10,116 bases of DNA from Candidatus Aminicenantota bacterium (GTDB lineage Bacteria; Acidobacteriota; Aminicenantia; UBA2199): positions 1,042,390 through 1,052,505 of the forward strand of contig CP070627.1 of NCBI GenBank assembly GCA_020355945.1, read 5' to 3'. Of the stretch, positions 1 through 6,082 are shown piece after piece. The position numbers and the translations under genes were made by a program. Position 1 is the stretch's first letter, and every line of letters starts with the position of its first letter. The notes below the pieces were generated by a model. It saw only the letters and a program-made list of their open reading frames with translations, searched no databases and had not been told where the DNA came from.

Positions 1-425
1 GTCTCCCCATGACCCCCGGTATCGAATAGGAACCAGCGAATATACAGTATGACCGGGATTGGAAGCCAGTACGCTGTTTTCTCTAAAATCCGTAAACGAT
101 CATCCACAGTTTGAATCATTGCCACGGCTAACATGTCGGTTAAATGCCCTGATATGTTCCAATTAAAATACTCGCGGCCTATTGGGACAATAGACATCGG
201 TAATAACAATAAAACACGGGCCCACCAATGCACTTCCCGTTTTTTTTTCACGACTTCAAGTACAATTTGACCGATATAGATGCTCATGGCAAAGCCGGTG
301 GGAATATCATAAAAAAGATGAGGTATATCTTTCCAGGACTGCCAGTAAAAAAAGAAGACCGTGCCTCCAATAAGCCCGATAATTAACTGCAGCCGCCTGT
401 TGACATTAAGATTCCCGGGTTTCAT
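1..425 (-). CDS. Multi-pass membrane protein, unknown function (3' end cut by the window edge)
   Basis: Reading the minus strand from the ATG at 425, the frame stays open for 141 codons to base 1, so the N-terminus is present and the C-terminus is missing. This ORF is visible only by translating the minus strand because it has no stop inside the window. The protein starts MKPGNLNVNRR and has hydrophobic segments at about residues 11-28, 42-59, 67-85 and 117-134, separated by basic loops (VKKKREVHWWAR). A polar patch REYFNWNISGHLTD (about 84-97) sits between segments 3 and 4. I do not recognise the family. The ISGH tetrapeptide recalls the PSGH motif of PAP2 phosphatases, but the other PAP2 motifs are not visible. 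It begins 13 bases after the stop of the metallophosphoesterase gene on the same strand and has only a weak ribosome-binding site, so the two are probably co-transcribed and translationally linked. Confidence 0.75.
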   Translation of the reverse strand, partial: MKPGNLNVNRRLQLIIGLIGGTVFFFYWQSWKDIPHLFYDIPTGFAMSIYIGQIVLEVVKKKREVHWWARVLLLLPMSIVPIGREYFNWNISGHLTDMLAVAMIQTVDDRLRILEKTAYWLPIPVILYIRWFLFDTGGHGE

Positions 426-438
426 TTTCAATTATCTT

Positions 439-1557
439 TCATTTATCCTTAAAATTGACATTGATAACCATTATCTCGGAATTGCCAGCGGTCCTGACCG
501 GCGGCCCCCATACTTGAATACCACTGGTTACAAAAAAATGGGTGTTCCGTATTTTCTTATATCCCCAGCTTAATTCATAGACATTCCCTGTGATAAAATT
601 AAAGGGAAACAATTGCCCATTATGGGTATGACCCGAAAGTTGGATGTCCACAGCGTGTTTGCTCACTGGCTCCATATCTGTGGGACGATGATCGAGAACA
701 ATAACCGGCAAATGGCTCGGTATATTATCCAGTAATTCATCGATGGATTTCCGGTTATTAGAACGCCGGTCATTCCTGCCCACCAGGCAAAAAGAGTTAT
801 CAATCACCACAAAAGTATCTGCCAATATGTTGATACCTGCATTGGCGAAAAATTCCAATTTCCTGTTCCTGCTGTGGGATTCATGATTCCCCGGCGAGGC
901 ATATACGCCGTATTTCGATTTGATCTGCCGGAACAGGCGTTCAAATTCCGTCATGTCCCCATCGTCACGGTGGCCTTCAACAATATCACCGGGTATCAAT
1001 AGGATGTCGGGACGCAGCGAATTTATTTTGGCGGTAAATTTTTCCAGGAATTGTTGACTGGTGATTTGCCCCAGGTGAAAATCCGCTGCCATGGCGATTT
1101 TTAAATGCTTGATTACTGCTGATCTCCCCGGTACGTCTACATGGTATTCTTTGACCCGGATAGTATTATAATGCACACTGCCTATGATCACGACAGCCGC
1201 AGAAAAAACAAAAAGTATACCAAGGCTGGTGGTTCGAAATTTATTGCTGTGAACAACCTCGACCGGAACGATTTTCAGCAAACGGTTTATACCACGCAAA
1301 ATATCAAAAATCACTAGAAAAAGAAAAAGATACAACAAAAAGACCACGGAATAATAGGCGATTAGCAGGAAATATTTAATCCAGGCGGAGCTGGTATTGT
1401 GTGACAGTATCTCAGCCATAGGAAAAGCCAGTACCAATATAATATAAGATACGGTAAATATTTTCTTATGACTGTCATTGGTAAGCAGCTTTTTTAGGCG
1501 AAAATAGACATAGATGTTGGGCAGTGCATAAATAACTAAAGCGATAAATCGGAACAT
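439..1557 (-). CDS. Membrane-anchored calcineurin-like metallophosphoesterase (YkuE/YaeI type)
   Basis: This 372-residue protein has an N-terminal membrane domain with hydrophobic segments at about 2-20, 35-51, 62-85 and 110-128. A cytoplasmic- or periplasmic-facing phosphoesterase domain follows from about residue 150. The five metal-binding motifs are in canonical order: AADFHLG (D159, H161), IPGDIVEG (D191), GNHES (N224, H225), LDHRP (H290) and SGHTHNGQ (H310, H312). The fold should therefore bind two metal ions and hydrolyse a phospho-mono- or diester. Members with this N-terminal membrane region include YkuE-like enzymes and LpxG-type UDP-2,3-diacylglucosamine hydrolases, so a lipid or envelope substrate is plausible but not shown. 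The ATG at 1557 has no Shine-Dalgarno; an in-frame stop lies about 11 codons upstream, so no longer ATG start exists. A strong promoter lies at 1602-1630. The gene is divergent from the DUF507 pair and followed by a membrane protein gene. Confidence 0.93.
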   Translation of the reverse strand: MFRFIALVIYALPNIYVYFRLKKLLTNDSHKKIFTVSYIILVLAFPMAEILSHNTSSAWIKYFLLIAYYSVVFLLYLFLFLVIFDILRGINRLLKIVPVEVVHSNKFRTTSLGILFVFSAAVVIIGSVHYNTIRVKEYHVDVPGRSAVIKHLKIAMAADFHLGQITSQQFLEKFTAKINSLRPDILLIPGDIVEGHRDDGDMTEFERLFRQIKSKYGVYASPGNHESHSRNRKLEFFANAGINILADTFVVIDNSFCLVGRNDRRSNNRKSIDELLDNIPSHLPVIVLDHRPTDMEPVSKHAVDIQLSGHTHNGQLFPFNFITGNVYELSWGYKKIRNTHFFVTSGIQVWGPPVRTAGNSEIMVINVNFKDK

Positions 1558-1601
1558 AGCATCACAACGAGACTGAGAAATTGTTTTTCAATCATGGGTA
1601 C

Positions 1602-1630
1602 ATTTTAATAAAAATCTTGTCGAAAGTCAA
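1602..1630 (-). promoter_or_regulatory. Sigma70-type promoter for the metallophosphoesterase unit
   Basis: On the minus strand TTGACT (1630-1625) and TAAAAT (1607-1602) are separated by exactly 17 bases, a near-consensus housekeeping promoter. The predicted transcription start is around 1595, about 38 bases upstream of the phosphoesterase ATG. A different ATG in another frame sits right at this predicted start (see findings). Confidence 0.7.
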
Positions 1631-1695
1631 TAATTGGAGAAAACAGACCCCCTCACCTGATCACCCAATGACCAATGATTATTTTCACCGTCTCT

Positions 1696-1711
1696 GAGTG
1701 ATGGAGTGATG
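1696..1711. repeat. Two tandem copies of an 8-bp unit (GAGTGATG)
   Basis: GAGTGATG is present twice without a gap in the divergent spacer. It belongs to a run of short repeats in this 386-bp non-coding stretch and has no visible function. Confidence 0.6.
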
Positions 1712-1723
1712 TGGCATTCTGGC

Positions 1724-1783
1724 CTGTCCCCTGATTTTCTGATTTATTCCCTTCTGTCCCCTGATTCCCTGATTCCATTTTTA
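1724..1783. repeat. Imperfect 30-bp tandem repeat built on an 8-bp CTGATT period
   Basis: Two 30-base units begin with the same 13 bases, CTGTCCCCTGATT, at 1724 and 1754. Inside each unit CTGATT recurs 8 bases later (1731/1739 and 1761/1769); the second unit contains an exact CTGATTCC doublet (1761-1776). The remainder of each unit is diverged. This is non-coding sequence between two divergent transcription units, and it looks like the residue of a short tandem or dispersed repeat rather than an operator. Confidence 0.6.
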
Positions 1784-1792
1784 CACTTTCCG

Positions 1793-1804
1793 CAAAAGCT
1801 TTTG
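1793..1804. other. 12-bp perfect palindrome in the divergent spacer
   Basis: CAAAAGCTTTTG is a perfect dyad, about 140 bases upstream of the DUF507 promoter and about 160 bases from the phosphoesterase promoter. It could be a protein-binding site, but a single AT-rich 12-mer is weak evidence and no second copy was noticed in the window. Confidence 0.25.
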
Positions 1805-1828
1805 TTTAAAGGTTCATCATGGCTATCA

Positions 1829-1850
1829 CGTTAATCAGCGTTAATCAGCG
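1829..1850. repeat. Tandem 10-bp repeat (CGTTAATCAG unit, 2.2 copies)
   Basis: The unit CGTTAATCAG occurs twice head to tail and is followed by CG. It lies in the non-coding spacer just upstream of a T-rich run (1854-1860). The reverse strand (CTGATTAACG repeated) resembles short repeats I associate with intergenic regions of several deep-branching bacterial genomes, but I cannot test that here. Confidence 0.55.
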
Positions 1851-1943
1851 GTCTTTTTTTACGATTTCAGACCCTGGAAACCGTATTTTCCCCTCATTTT
1901 TGCGACCTTTTTACCCTTTTTTTAATAATAACCCCCCAAAAAG

Positions 1944-1972
1944 TTGATTTATTGCATAAAATTTGCTATATT
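1944..1972 (+). promoter_or_regulatory. Promoter of the DUF507 gene pair
   Basis: TTGATT (1944-1949), a 17-base spacer and TATATT (1967-1972) form a good sigma70-type promoter. The expected transcription start is at about 1979-1980, which coincides with the ATG of the first DUF507 gene at 1980. No Shine-Dalgarno lies between, so the mRNA is probably leaderless. This placement also argues against a longer TTG start at 1944, which would lie inside the -35 box. Confidence 0.65.
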
Positions 1973-1979
1973 AAATAAC

Positions 1980-2258
1980 ATGAGATTAAATAAACTACAG
2001 ATTGAACATATGGCCTTTACAATGGTGAAAGGTCTATTAAAAGAAAACGCTATTATTACAGAGGATAGAGAGAAACTGGTCAAACAAATTGAAGAGATTA
2101 TTGCAAAAGAATTGGCAAAAGAAGATATCCTGGATGAACAGGTAAAAGAGATTTTGAAGAATAAACTGGATGAGATTCGCAGCACCAACGTTGACTATTA
2201 TGAAATGTTTAAAATGGTGAAATCCAAACTGGCTCAAAGGGAGAATATTGTCATATGA
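1980..2258 (+). CDS. DUF507 family protein, first of an overlapping pair
   Basis: This small, charged, mostly helical protein of 92 residues starts MRLNKLQIEHMAFTMVKGL, which matches the typical DUF507 opening (a basic start, then an amphipathic helix). A long Glu/Lys-rich helical stretch follows (about 28-66) and a C-terminal VDYYEMFKMVKSKL segment. I chose the ATG at 1980 because the family begins with this MRL sequence and because a TTG start at 1944 would overlap the -35 element. No Shine-Dalgarno is present. Its stop overlaps the next gene by 4 bases (ATGA), so the two are translationally coupled. No signal peptide or membrane segment is seen, so it is probably cytosolic. The biochemical role of DUF507 is unknown. 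It lacks the RNVPEGS-type C-terminal motif that its partner has, so it is the more diverged copy. Confidence 0.8.
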   Translation: MRLNKLQIEHMAFTMVKGLLKENAIITEDREKLVKQIEEIIAKELAKEDILDEQVKEILKNKLDEIRSTNVDYYEMFKMVKSKLAQRENIVI

Positions 2259-2545
2259 GTTTAAAACTGTCAAGAAATAAAGTGAATTGCCTGGCCTCGC
2301 TGATTACACAGCATATCGAGAGGAATGAAGAATTAGACTACATGGGTGATATCGGGAATATCAGGTACCGAATTTTTCACCTGCTTATGGATGAGCTCCG
2401 ATTGTTTGAACAAATTGAAGAGTCGGCAAGGGAACGCATGAGAACCCAAAAACGAAACGTTCCCGAAGGTTCAAGAGAATGGGAAATACTGTTCCGAAAA
2501 TTCGTTACCGAAGACTTAAATAACCTGCGTAAATTTTGGGATTGA
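2255..2545 (+). CDS. DUF507 family protein, second of an overlapping pair
   Basis: This 96-residue helical protein begins MSLKLSRNKVNCLASLITQHI. It carries the conserved DUF507 C-terminal signature KRNVPEGSREWEILFRKF at about residues 66-83, which makes this the clearer family member. The middle (about 35-62) is an amphipathic, charged helix (FHLLMDELRLFEQIEESARER). A GGGAG at 2239-2243, about 11 bases upstream, can serve as ribosome-binding site, and the ATG overlaps the stop of the upstream paralogue by 4 bases. The pair looks like an ancient duplication, and the products may form a heteromer, though this is inference. No catalytic motif is visible and the function is unknown. The stop is 124 bases before nqrA, which has its own promoter. 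Confidence 0.88.
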   Translation: MSLKLSRNKVNCLASLITQHIERNEELDYMGDIGNIRYRIFHLLMDELRLFEQIEESARERMRTQKRNVPEGSREWEILFRKFVTEDLNNLRKFWD

Positions 2546-2583
2546 TATAGGATTAGAGCTGTGAGTTGTTTTTCTCTATCAGG

Positions 2584-2622
2584 CCTGTGGTCGCGCTTGC
2601 CCAGGGGGGTTCTTTCTTTTTT
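2584..2622 (+). terminator. Possible rho-independent terminator after the DUF507 pair
   Basis: CCTG (2584-2587) plus GG (2589-2590) can pair with CC (2600-2601) plus CAGG (2602-2605), with one bulged T and a 9-base loop. A GGGG and then a T-rich but interrupted tract (2610-2622) follow. The stem is short and the U-tract broken, so this is a weak call, but the position between two transcription units fits. Confidence 0.35.
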
Positions 2623-2635
2623 ATAACTCTTTTGG

Positions 2636-2664
2636 TTGCATTTATTTTAATTCTGTGGTATATT
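2636..2664 (+). promoter_or_regulatory. Promoter of the nqr operon
   Basis: TTGCAT (2636-2641), a 17-base spacer and TATATT (2659-2664, preceded by TGTGG) give a good sigma70-type promoter. The predicted start of transcription (about 2670-2672) falls on the nqrA ATG at 2670. Only GAAAA separates the -10 box from the ATG, and no Shine-Dalgarno is present, so nqrA appears to be leaderless, like the DUF507 gene upstream. Confidence 0.65.
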
Positions 2665-2669
2665 GAAAA

Positions 2670-4025
2670 ATGGGATTTACAAAAATCAAAAAAGGCTTAA
2701 ATGTACCGATTGGCGGTGAACCTGCACAGGTTATCGAAGGCAAACCTTTAAAAAAAGTTGCTTTAATCGGGGACGACTATGTGGGCATGAAACCCACCAT
2801 GGCCGCTGCCCTGGGAGATCGGGTGAAATTGGGACAGTTACTCTTTACAGACAAGAAAATGGCAGGTGTGAAATTTACTGCACCCGGAGCCGGAATCATC
2901 ACTGCCATTAACCGGGGACCTAAGAGAGTATTTGAATCCATTGTCATCGAACTGGATGAAAAAGAAGAGGAAATCACCTTTGATTCTTATAAAGAGGATC
3001 AACTGGCTGACCTGGATGTGGAGAAAATAAAAGCCAACCTGGTTGAGTCCGGCTTGTGGCAGTTCCTGCGGGCTCGTCCCTTTGGAAAAACCGCTAACCC
3101 GGCATATACTCCCTATTCGATTTTTGTGACGGCAATGGATACCAACCCCCTGGCGCCATCAGTGGAAAAAATCCTCCAGGGTAATGAAAAAGATTTTCAA
3201 AACGGTCTGAAGGTGATTTCCCGGTTGACCCCAGGGAAACTCTTTTTATGTAAGGGGCCCGGGGCAAATATTCCAACGGTGGATTTGGCTTCATTGTCTG
3301 TGGAAGAGTTTTCCGGTCCTCATCCGGCGGGTAATGTGGGTACTCATATCCATTTCCTGGATCCGGTTCACCGGGAGAAAACAGTGTGGCATATCAATGC
3401 CCAGGATGTTGTGGCTGTGGGAAAATTGTTTACCACAGGGAAAATTGCAGTGGAACGCGTGGTGTCATTGGCCGGTCCGGCAGTTAAACAACCGCGGCTG
3501 ATCAAAACACGAATCGGTGCATCCATCGAAGATATCGTCACAGACGAGTTGAAAGAGGACGGGGCAGATATCCGCGTGATTTCCGGTTCGGTGTTGTCCG
3601 GTCGCACCGCTGCAGGACCATTAGCATTCCTGGGGCGGTACCACCAACAAATCTCTGCCCTGGAAGAAGAACGAAAACGAAAATTCTTCGGCTGGCTCAG
3701 GTCCGATGGCAACCTCTTTTCCATCAAACCCATTCTCCTCTCCAATCTCTTTCGTGGAAAGAAATTTGATTTCACCACTGATATAAACGGTGGGAAACGA
3801 TCCATCTTTCCCATCGGCGCATATGAGAAAGTAATGCCCATGGACTTTGAAATCACTTACTTACTGCGCTCGTTGATGGTCAAAGACGTCGAAGCGGCGG
3901 AAAACCTGGGATGCCTGGAATTGTGTGAAGAGGACCTGGCATTGTGTTCCTTTGTATCTCCAGCAAAAATCGAATACGGTCCGGTCATAAGAGAAAATTT
4001 AACCATAATCGAAGAGGAAGGGTAA
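2670..4025 (+). CDS. nqrA: Na+-translocating NADH:quinone oxidoreductase subunit A
   Basis: NqrA is the peripheral subunit on the cytoplasmic face of Na+-NQR. It carries no covalent cofactor and has been linked to the quinone site. The 451-residue length is close to the 446 of Vibrio NqrA. Family signatures are clear: the opening KIKKGLNVPIGGEPAQVI (5-22), the barrel-sandwich region GVKFTAPGAGIITAINRG (66-83), WQFLRARPFGK (130-140), IFVTAMDTNPLAP (151-163), GPHPAGNVGTHIHFLDPV (216-233), VISGSVLSGR (303-312) and the C-terminal LALCSFVSPAKIEYGPVIR (423-441). It lacks the ferredoxin-type CxxCxxC clusters of RnfC, so the operon is NQR and not RNF. The ATG is set by homology and sits at the predicted transcription start without a Shine-Dalgarno. 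GAGGAAGGG at its end acts as ribosome-binding site for nqrB. Confidence 0.97.
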   Translation: MGFTKIKKGLNVPIGGEPAQVIEGKPLKKVALIGDDYVGMKPTMAAALGDRVKLGQLLFTDKKMAGVKFTAPGAGIITAINRGPKRVFESIVIELDEKEEEITFDSYKEDQLADLDVEKIKANLVESGLWQFLRARPFGKTANPAYTPYSIFVTAMDTNPLAPSVEKILQGNEKDFQNGLKVISRLTPGKLFLCKGPGANIPTVDLASLSVEEFSGPHPAGNVGTHIHFLDPVHREKTVWHINAQDVVAVGKLFTTGKIAVERVVSLAGPAVKQPRLIKTRIGASIEDIVTDELKEDGADIRVISGSVLSGRTAAGPLAFLGRYHQQISALEEERKRKFFGWLRSDGNLFSIKPILLSNLFRGKKFDFTTDINGGKRSIFPIGAYEKVMPMDFEITYLLRSLMVKDVEAAENLGCLELCEEDLALCSFVSPAKIEYGPVIRENLTIIEEEG

Positions 4026-4031
4026 ACCATA

Positions 4032-5264
4032 ATGAGGTTCTTAAGAAAGTTTCTTGACAAGCAGGAAAAGCATTTTAAAGAAGGCGGCAAACTCAAGGGC
4101 TTGTACTACCTGTATGAAGCCATCGATGCCTTTTTGTATACATCGGGCAAACCCACCCCGGGTGCTTCCCATATCCGCGATGCCATGGATTACAAGCGAA
4201 TCATGATGGTGGTGGTATACTCGCTGATACCTGCAGTGCTCATGGGTCTTTACAACGTCGGTTACCAGGCGAACCTGGAACTGGTAGAGTTGGGAGAAGC
4301 CGCACTCCAGGCCCAGGGATGGCGCGTTAATTTATTAATGGGCCTGGGAATCGGAGTGAATTCCGCTAATGTCATTGCCTGTTTCCTTCACGGCCTTCTC
4401 TATTTTTTACCCATCTATATCGTGACCATGGCTGTGGGTGGATTCTGGGAAGTATTGTTTGCCTGTATTCGTAAACATGAAGTCCATGAGGGATTCCTGG
4501 TCACCGGTTTATTGTTCCCCCTGATCCTTCCCCCGACGATTCCCTTATGGCAGGTAGCCCTGGGGATTTCCTTCGGCGTAGTGATTGGTAAAGAGGTCTT
4601 TGGCGGTGTGGGCATGAATATTTTTAATCCCGCTTTAATGGCCCGTGCCTTTCTCTTTTTTGCCTACCCGGCGGAAATAACCGGGAATGCGGTCTGGGTG
4701 GCGGTGGATGGCGTTACTAAAGCCACTCCCCTGGCTAATGCAGCGGAAGCAGGAGTAACCGGACTGGCAGAGGCTGGTGGAAACCTGGCTGCCTCCTGGT
4801 GGGATGCCTTCATTGGTATTATTCCCGGTTCCATCGGTGAAACCTCCACACTGGCATGCCTCATCGGCGCGTTTATTCTAATTATAACTGGTATCGGTTC
4901 CTGGCGCATCATGGTGAGTGTCCTGGTGGGAATGGTGGGGTTATCGCTGCTGCTTAACCTGCTTGGCAGTACCACCAACCCCATGTTTGCCATGGCCCCC
5001 TGGTGGCACCTGGTGTTAGGAGGATTTGCCTTTGGCACGGTATTTATGGCCACCGACCCTGTCAGTGCAGCCATTACCAAAAAAGGAAAATACTATTACG
5101 GATTATTGATCGGGTGCCTGGTGGTATTGATACGGGTGCTCAACCCTGCATACCCCGAAGGTATGATGCTGGCTATCCTGTTCGGCAACATGTTTGCACC
5201 CCTCATCGACCATATATATATCAAAAAGAATATAAAGAAAAGGAGCCTCCGCTATGTCAAATGA
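4032..5264 (+). CDS. nqrB: Na+-translocating NADH:quinone oxidoreductase subunit B
   Basis: NqrB is the large membrane subunit that carries a covalent FMN, binds riboflavin and contributes to the quinone site and Na+ path. The 410-residue protein has a soluble N-terminal segment (1-55) and about ten transmembrane helices. VDGVTKATPLA (225-235) is the FMN attachment site, with T232 equivalent to Vibrio T236. With the same offset of four, G136-G137 in VGGFWEVLFA match Vibrio G140-G141, residues tied to quinone-site inhibitor response. GKEVFGGVGMNIFNPALMAR (186-205) and MATDPVSA (339-346) are other strongly conserved blocks. The attachment motif has Lys where ApbE targets usually have Gly (S/T-G-A-T). 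The ribosome-binding site is GAGGAAGGG at 4014-4022. The gene starts 6 bases after nqrA and overlaps nqrC by 11 bases, so they are coupled. Confidence 0.97.
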   Translation: MRFLRKFLDKQEKHFKEGGKLKGLYYLYEAIDAFLYTSGKPTPGASHIRDAMDYKRIMMVVVYSLIPAVLMGLYNVGYQANLELVELGEAALQAQGWRVNLLMGLGIGVNSANVIACFLHGLLYFLPIYIVTMAVGGFWEVLFACIRKHEVHEGFLVTGLLFPLILPPTIPLWQVALGISFGVVIGKEVFGGVGMNIFNPALMARAFLFFAYPAEITGNAVWVAVDGVTKATPLANAAEAGVTGLAEAGGNLAASWWDAFIGIIPGSIGETSTLACLIGAFILIITGIGSWRIMVSVLVGMVGLSLLLNLLGSTTNPMFAMAPWWHLVLGGFAFGTVFMATDPVSAAITKKGKYYYGLLIGCLVVLIRVLNPAYPEGMMLAILFGNMFAPLIDHIYIKKNIKKRSLRYVK

Positions 5265-6066
5265 TAGTCTCAAAAACATAATCGGTGTTGCCCTGGGTGT
5301 GTGCCTGGTATGTTCCATCCTGGTGTCTACGGCAGCGGTGGTGTTAAAACCCAGGCAAGTGGCCAATCAAATCCTGGAAAAACGAAAAAACGTACTGATT
5401 GCCGGAGATTTGATGAAAAAAGGAGAAACCGTGGATGTTGACGTCATTTTCTCTGAAAAAATTCAACCGGTCCTTATCGAGCTACAAACCGGCGAGCGCT
5501 TACCTGAAGAAAAAATGACCGGGAGCCTGGCCCCGGAAACGTTTGATGTCAAAAAAGTATCAAAGGAGCCGGCCACCAGCCGATTGCTCCCCTCAGACAA
5601 AGACCTGGCACGTATTCGCCGCGTACCTTTATATACGATGATCTACTTTGTCAAGGCAAACGATGGTTATTCCCGTATCATTTTCCCGGTTCATGGTTCC
5701 GGGTTGTGGTCCATCATGTATGGTTTTGTGGCCCTGGACCAGGATTTACAGACCATCAGCGGATTTACCGTTTACGAACATGGCGAAACTCCCGGTCTGG
5801 GTGGTGAAATCGAGAACCCCACATGGCAAACAGCCTGGAAGGGAAAAATTGCCTTTGATGATCAAGGCAATTTAAAATTAAAAGTGCTCAAAGGCAAAGC
5901 TGCCCCGGATTCCACCAGTGAAATTGATGGCCTTTCCGGTGCCACCCTAACCACCCGGGGAGTCGATAATACCATCAATTTCTGGTTCGGCCCCGACGGT
6001 TACGGCCCCTTTTTAGAGAAATTGAGCAGGAGACAAGGAGACAAGGAAACAAGGAAACAAGGATAA
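5254..6066 (+). CDS. nqrC: Na+-translocating NADH:quinone oxidoreductase subunit C
   Basis: NqrC is a single-span membrane protein with a periplasmic domain that carries a covalent FMN and passes electrons on to NqrB. It has one N-terminal transmembrane helix (about 9-31), then a soluble FMN-binding domain with HGETPGLGGEIENPTW (176-191). The ApbE flavinylation motif is DGLSGATLT (225-233), with T231 the FMN-linked residue (Vibrio T225). An AGGAG at 5241-5245 precedes the ATG, which lies inside the end of nqrB. The protein is 270 residues against about 257 in Vibrio. The extra C-terminal residues (about 258-270, RRQGDKETRKQG) are encoded by an 8-bp tandem repeat and look like a low-complexity extension after the conserved FLEKL end. 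The extension is outside the FMN domain and should not abolish function. Confidence 0.96.
   Translation: MSNDSLKNIIGVALGVCLVCSILVSTAAVVLKPRQVANQILEKRKNVLIAGDLMKKGETVDVDVIFSEKIQPVLIELQTGERLPEEKMTGSLAPETFDVKKVSKEPATSRLLPSDKDLARIRRVPLYTMIYFVKANDGYSRIIFPVHGSGLWSIMYGFVALDQDLQTISGFTVYEHGETPGLGGEIENPTWQTAWKGKIAFDDQGNLKLKVLKGKAAPDSTSEIDGLSGATLTTRGVDNTINFWFGPDGYGPFLEKLSRRQGDKETRKQG
6029..6063 (+). repeat. 8-bp tandem repeat inside the 3' end of nqrC
   Basis: Four head-to-tail units, GGAGACAA twice then GGAAACAA twice, plus a trailing GGA, encode the last dozen residues of NqrC. The two unit variants are grouped, as expected if the array grew by slippage. The unit is not a multiple of three, so gain or loss of one copy would change the reading frame just before the stop and alter the spacing to nqrD. 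Confidence 0.85.
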
Positions 6067-6082
6067 ATAAAGGAGGGCTTGA

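Noticed and set aside
1..425. PAP2-type phosphatase assignment for the partial membrane protein
   Set aside because: Only an SGH tripeptide is suggestive. The KxxxxxxRP and SRxxxxxHxxxD motifs are not seen in the available 141 residues.
361..573. Plus-strand ORF of 70 codons
   Set aside because: It lies antisense across the end of the phosphoesterase gene and the start of the next membrane protein gene, has no family features and no convincing ribosome-binding site.
1944..1979. Longer TTG start for the first DUF507 protein
   Set aside because: The extra 12 residues would be encoded by the promoter itself, and the family begins at the MRL corresponding to the ATG at 1980.
3368..3856. Minus-strand ORF of 162 codons opposite nqrA
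   Set aside because: It is the reverse-strand shadow of a well-conserved nqrA reading frame. Its translation is rich in Ser, Arg and Pro with no recognisable motif.
4664..5080. Minus-strand ORF of 138 codons opposite nqrB
   Set aside because: This is an antisense shadow of a conserved membrane gene; the composition follows from the complementary codons.
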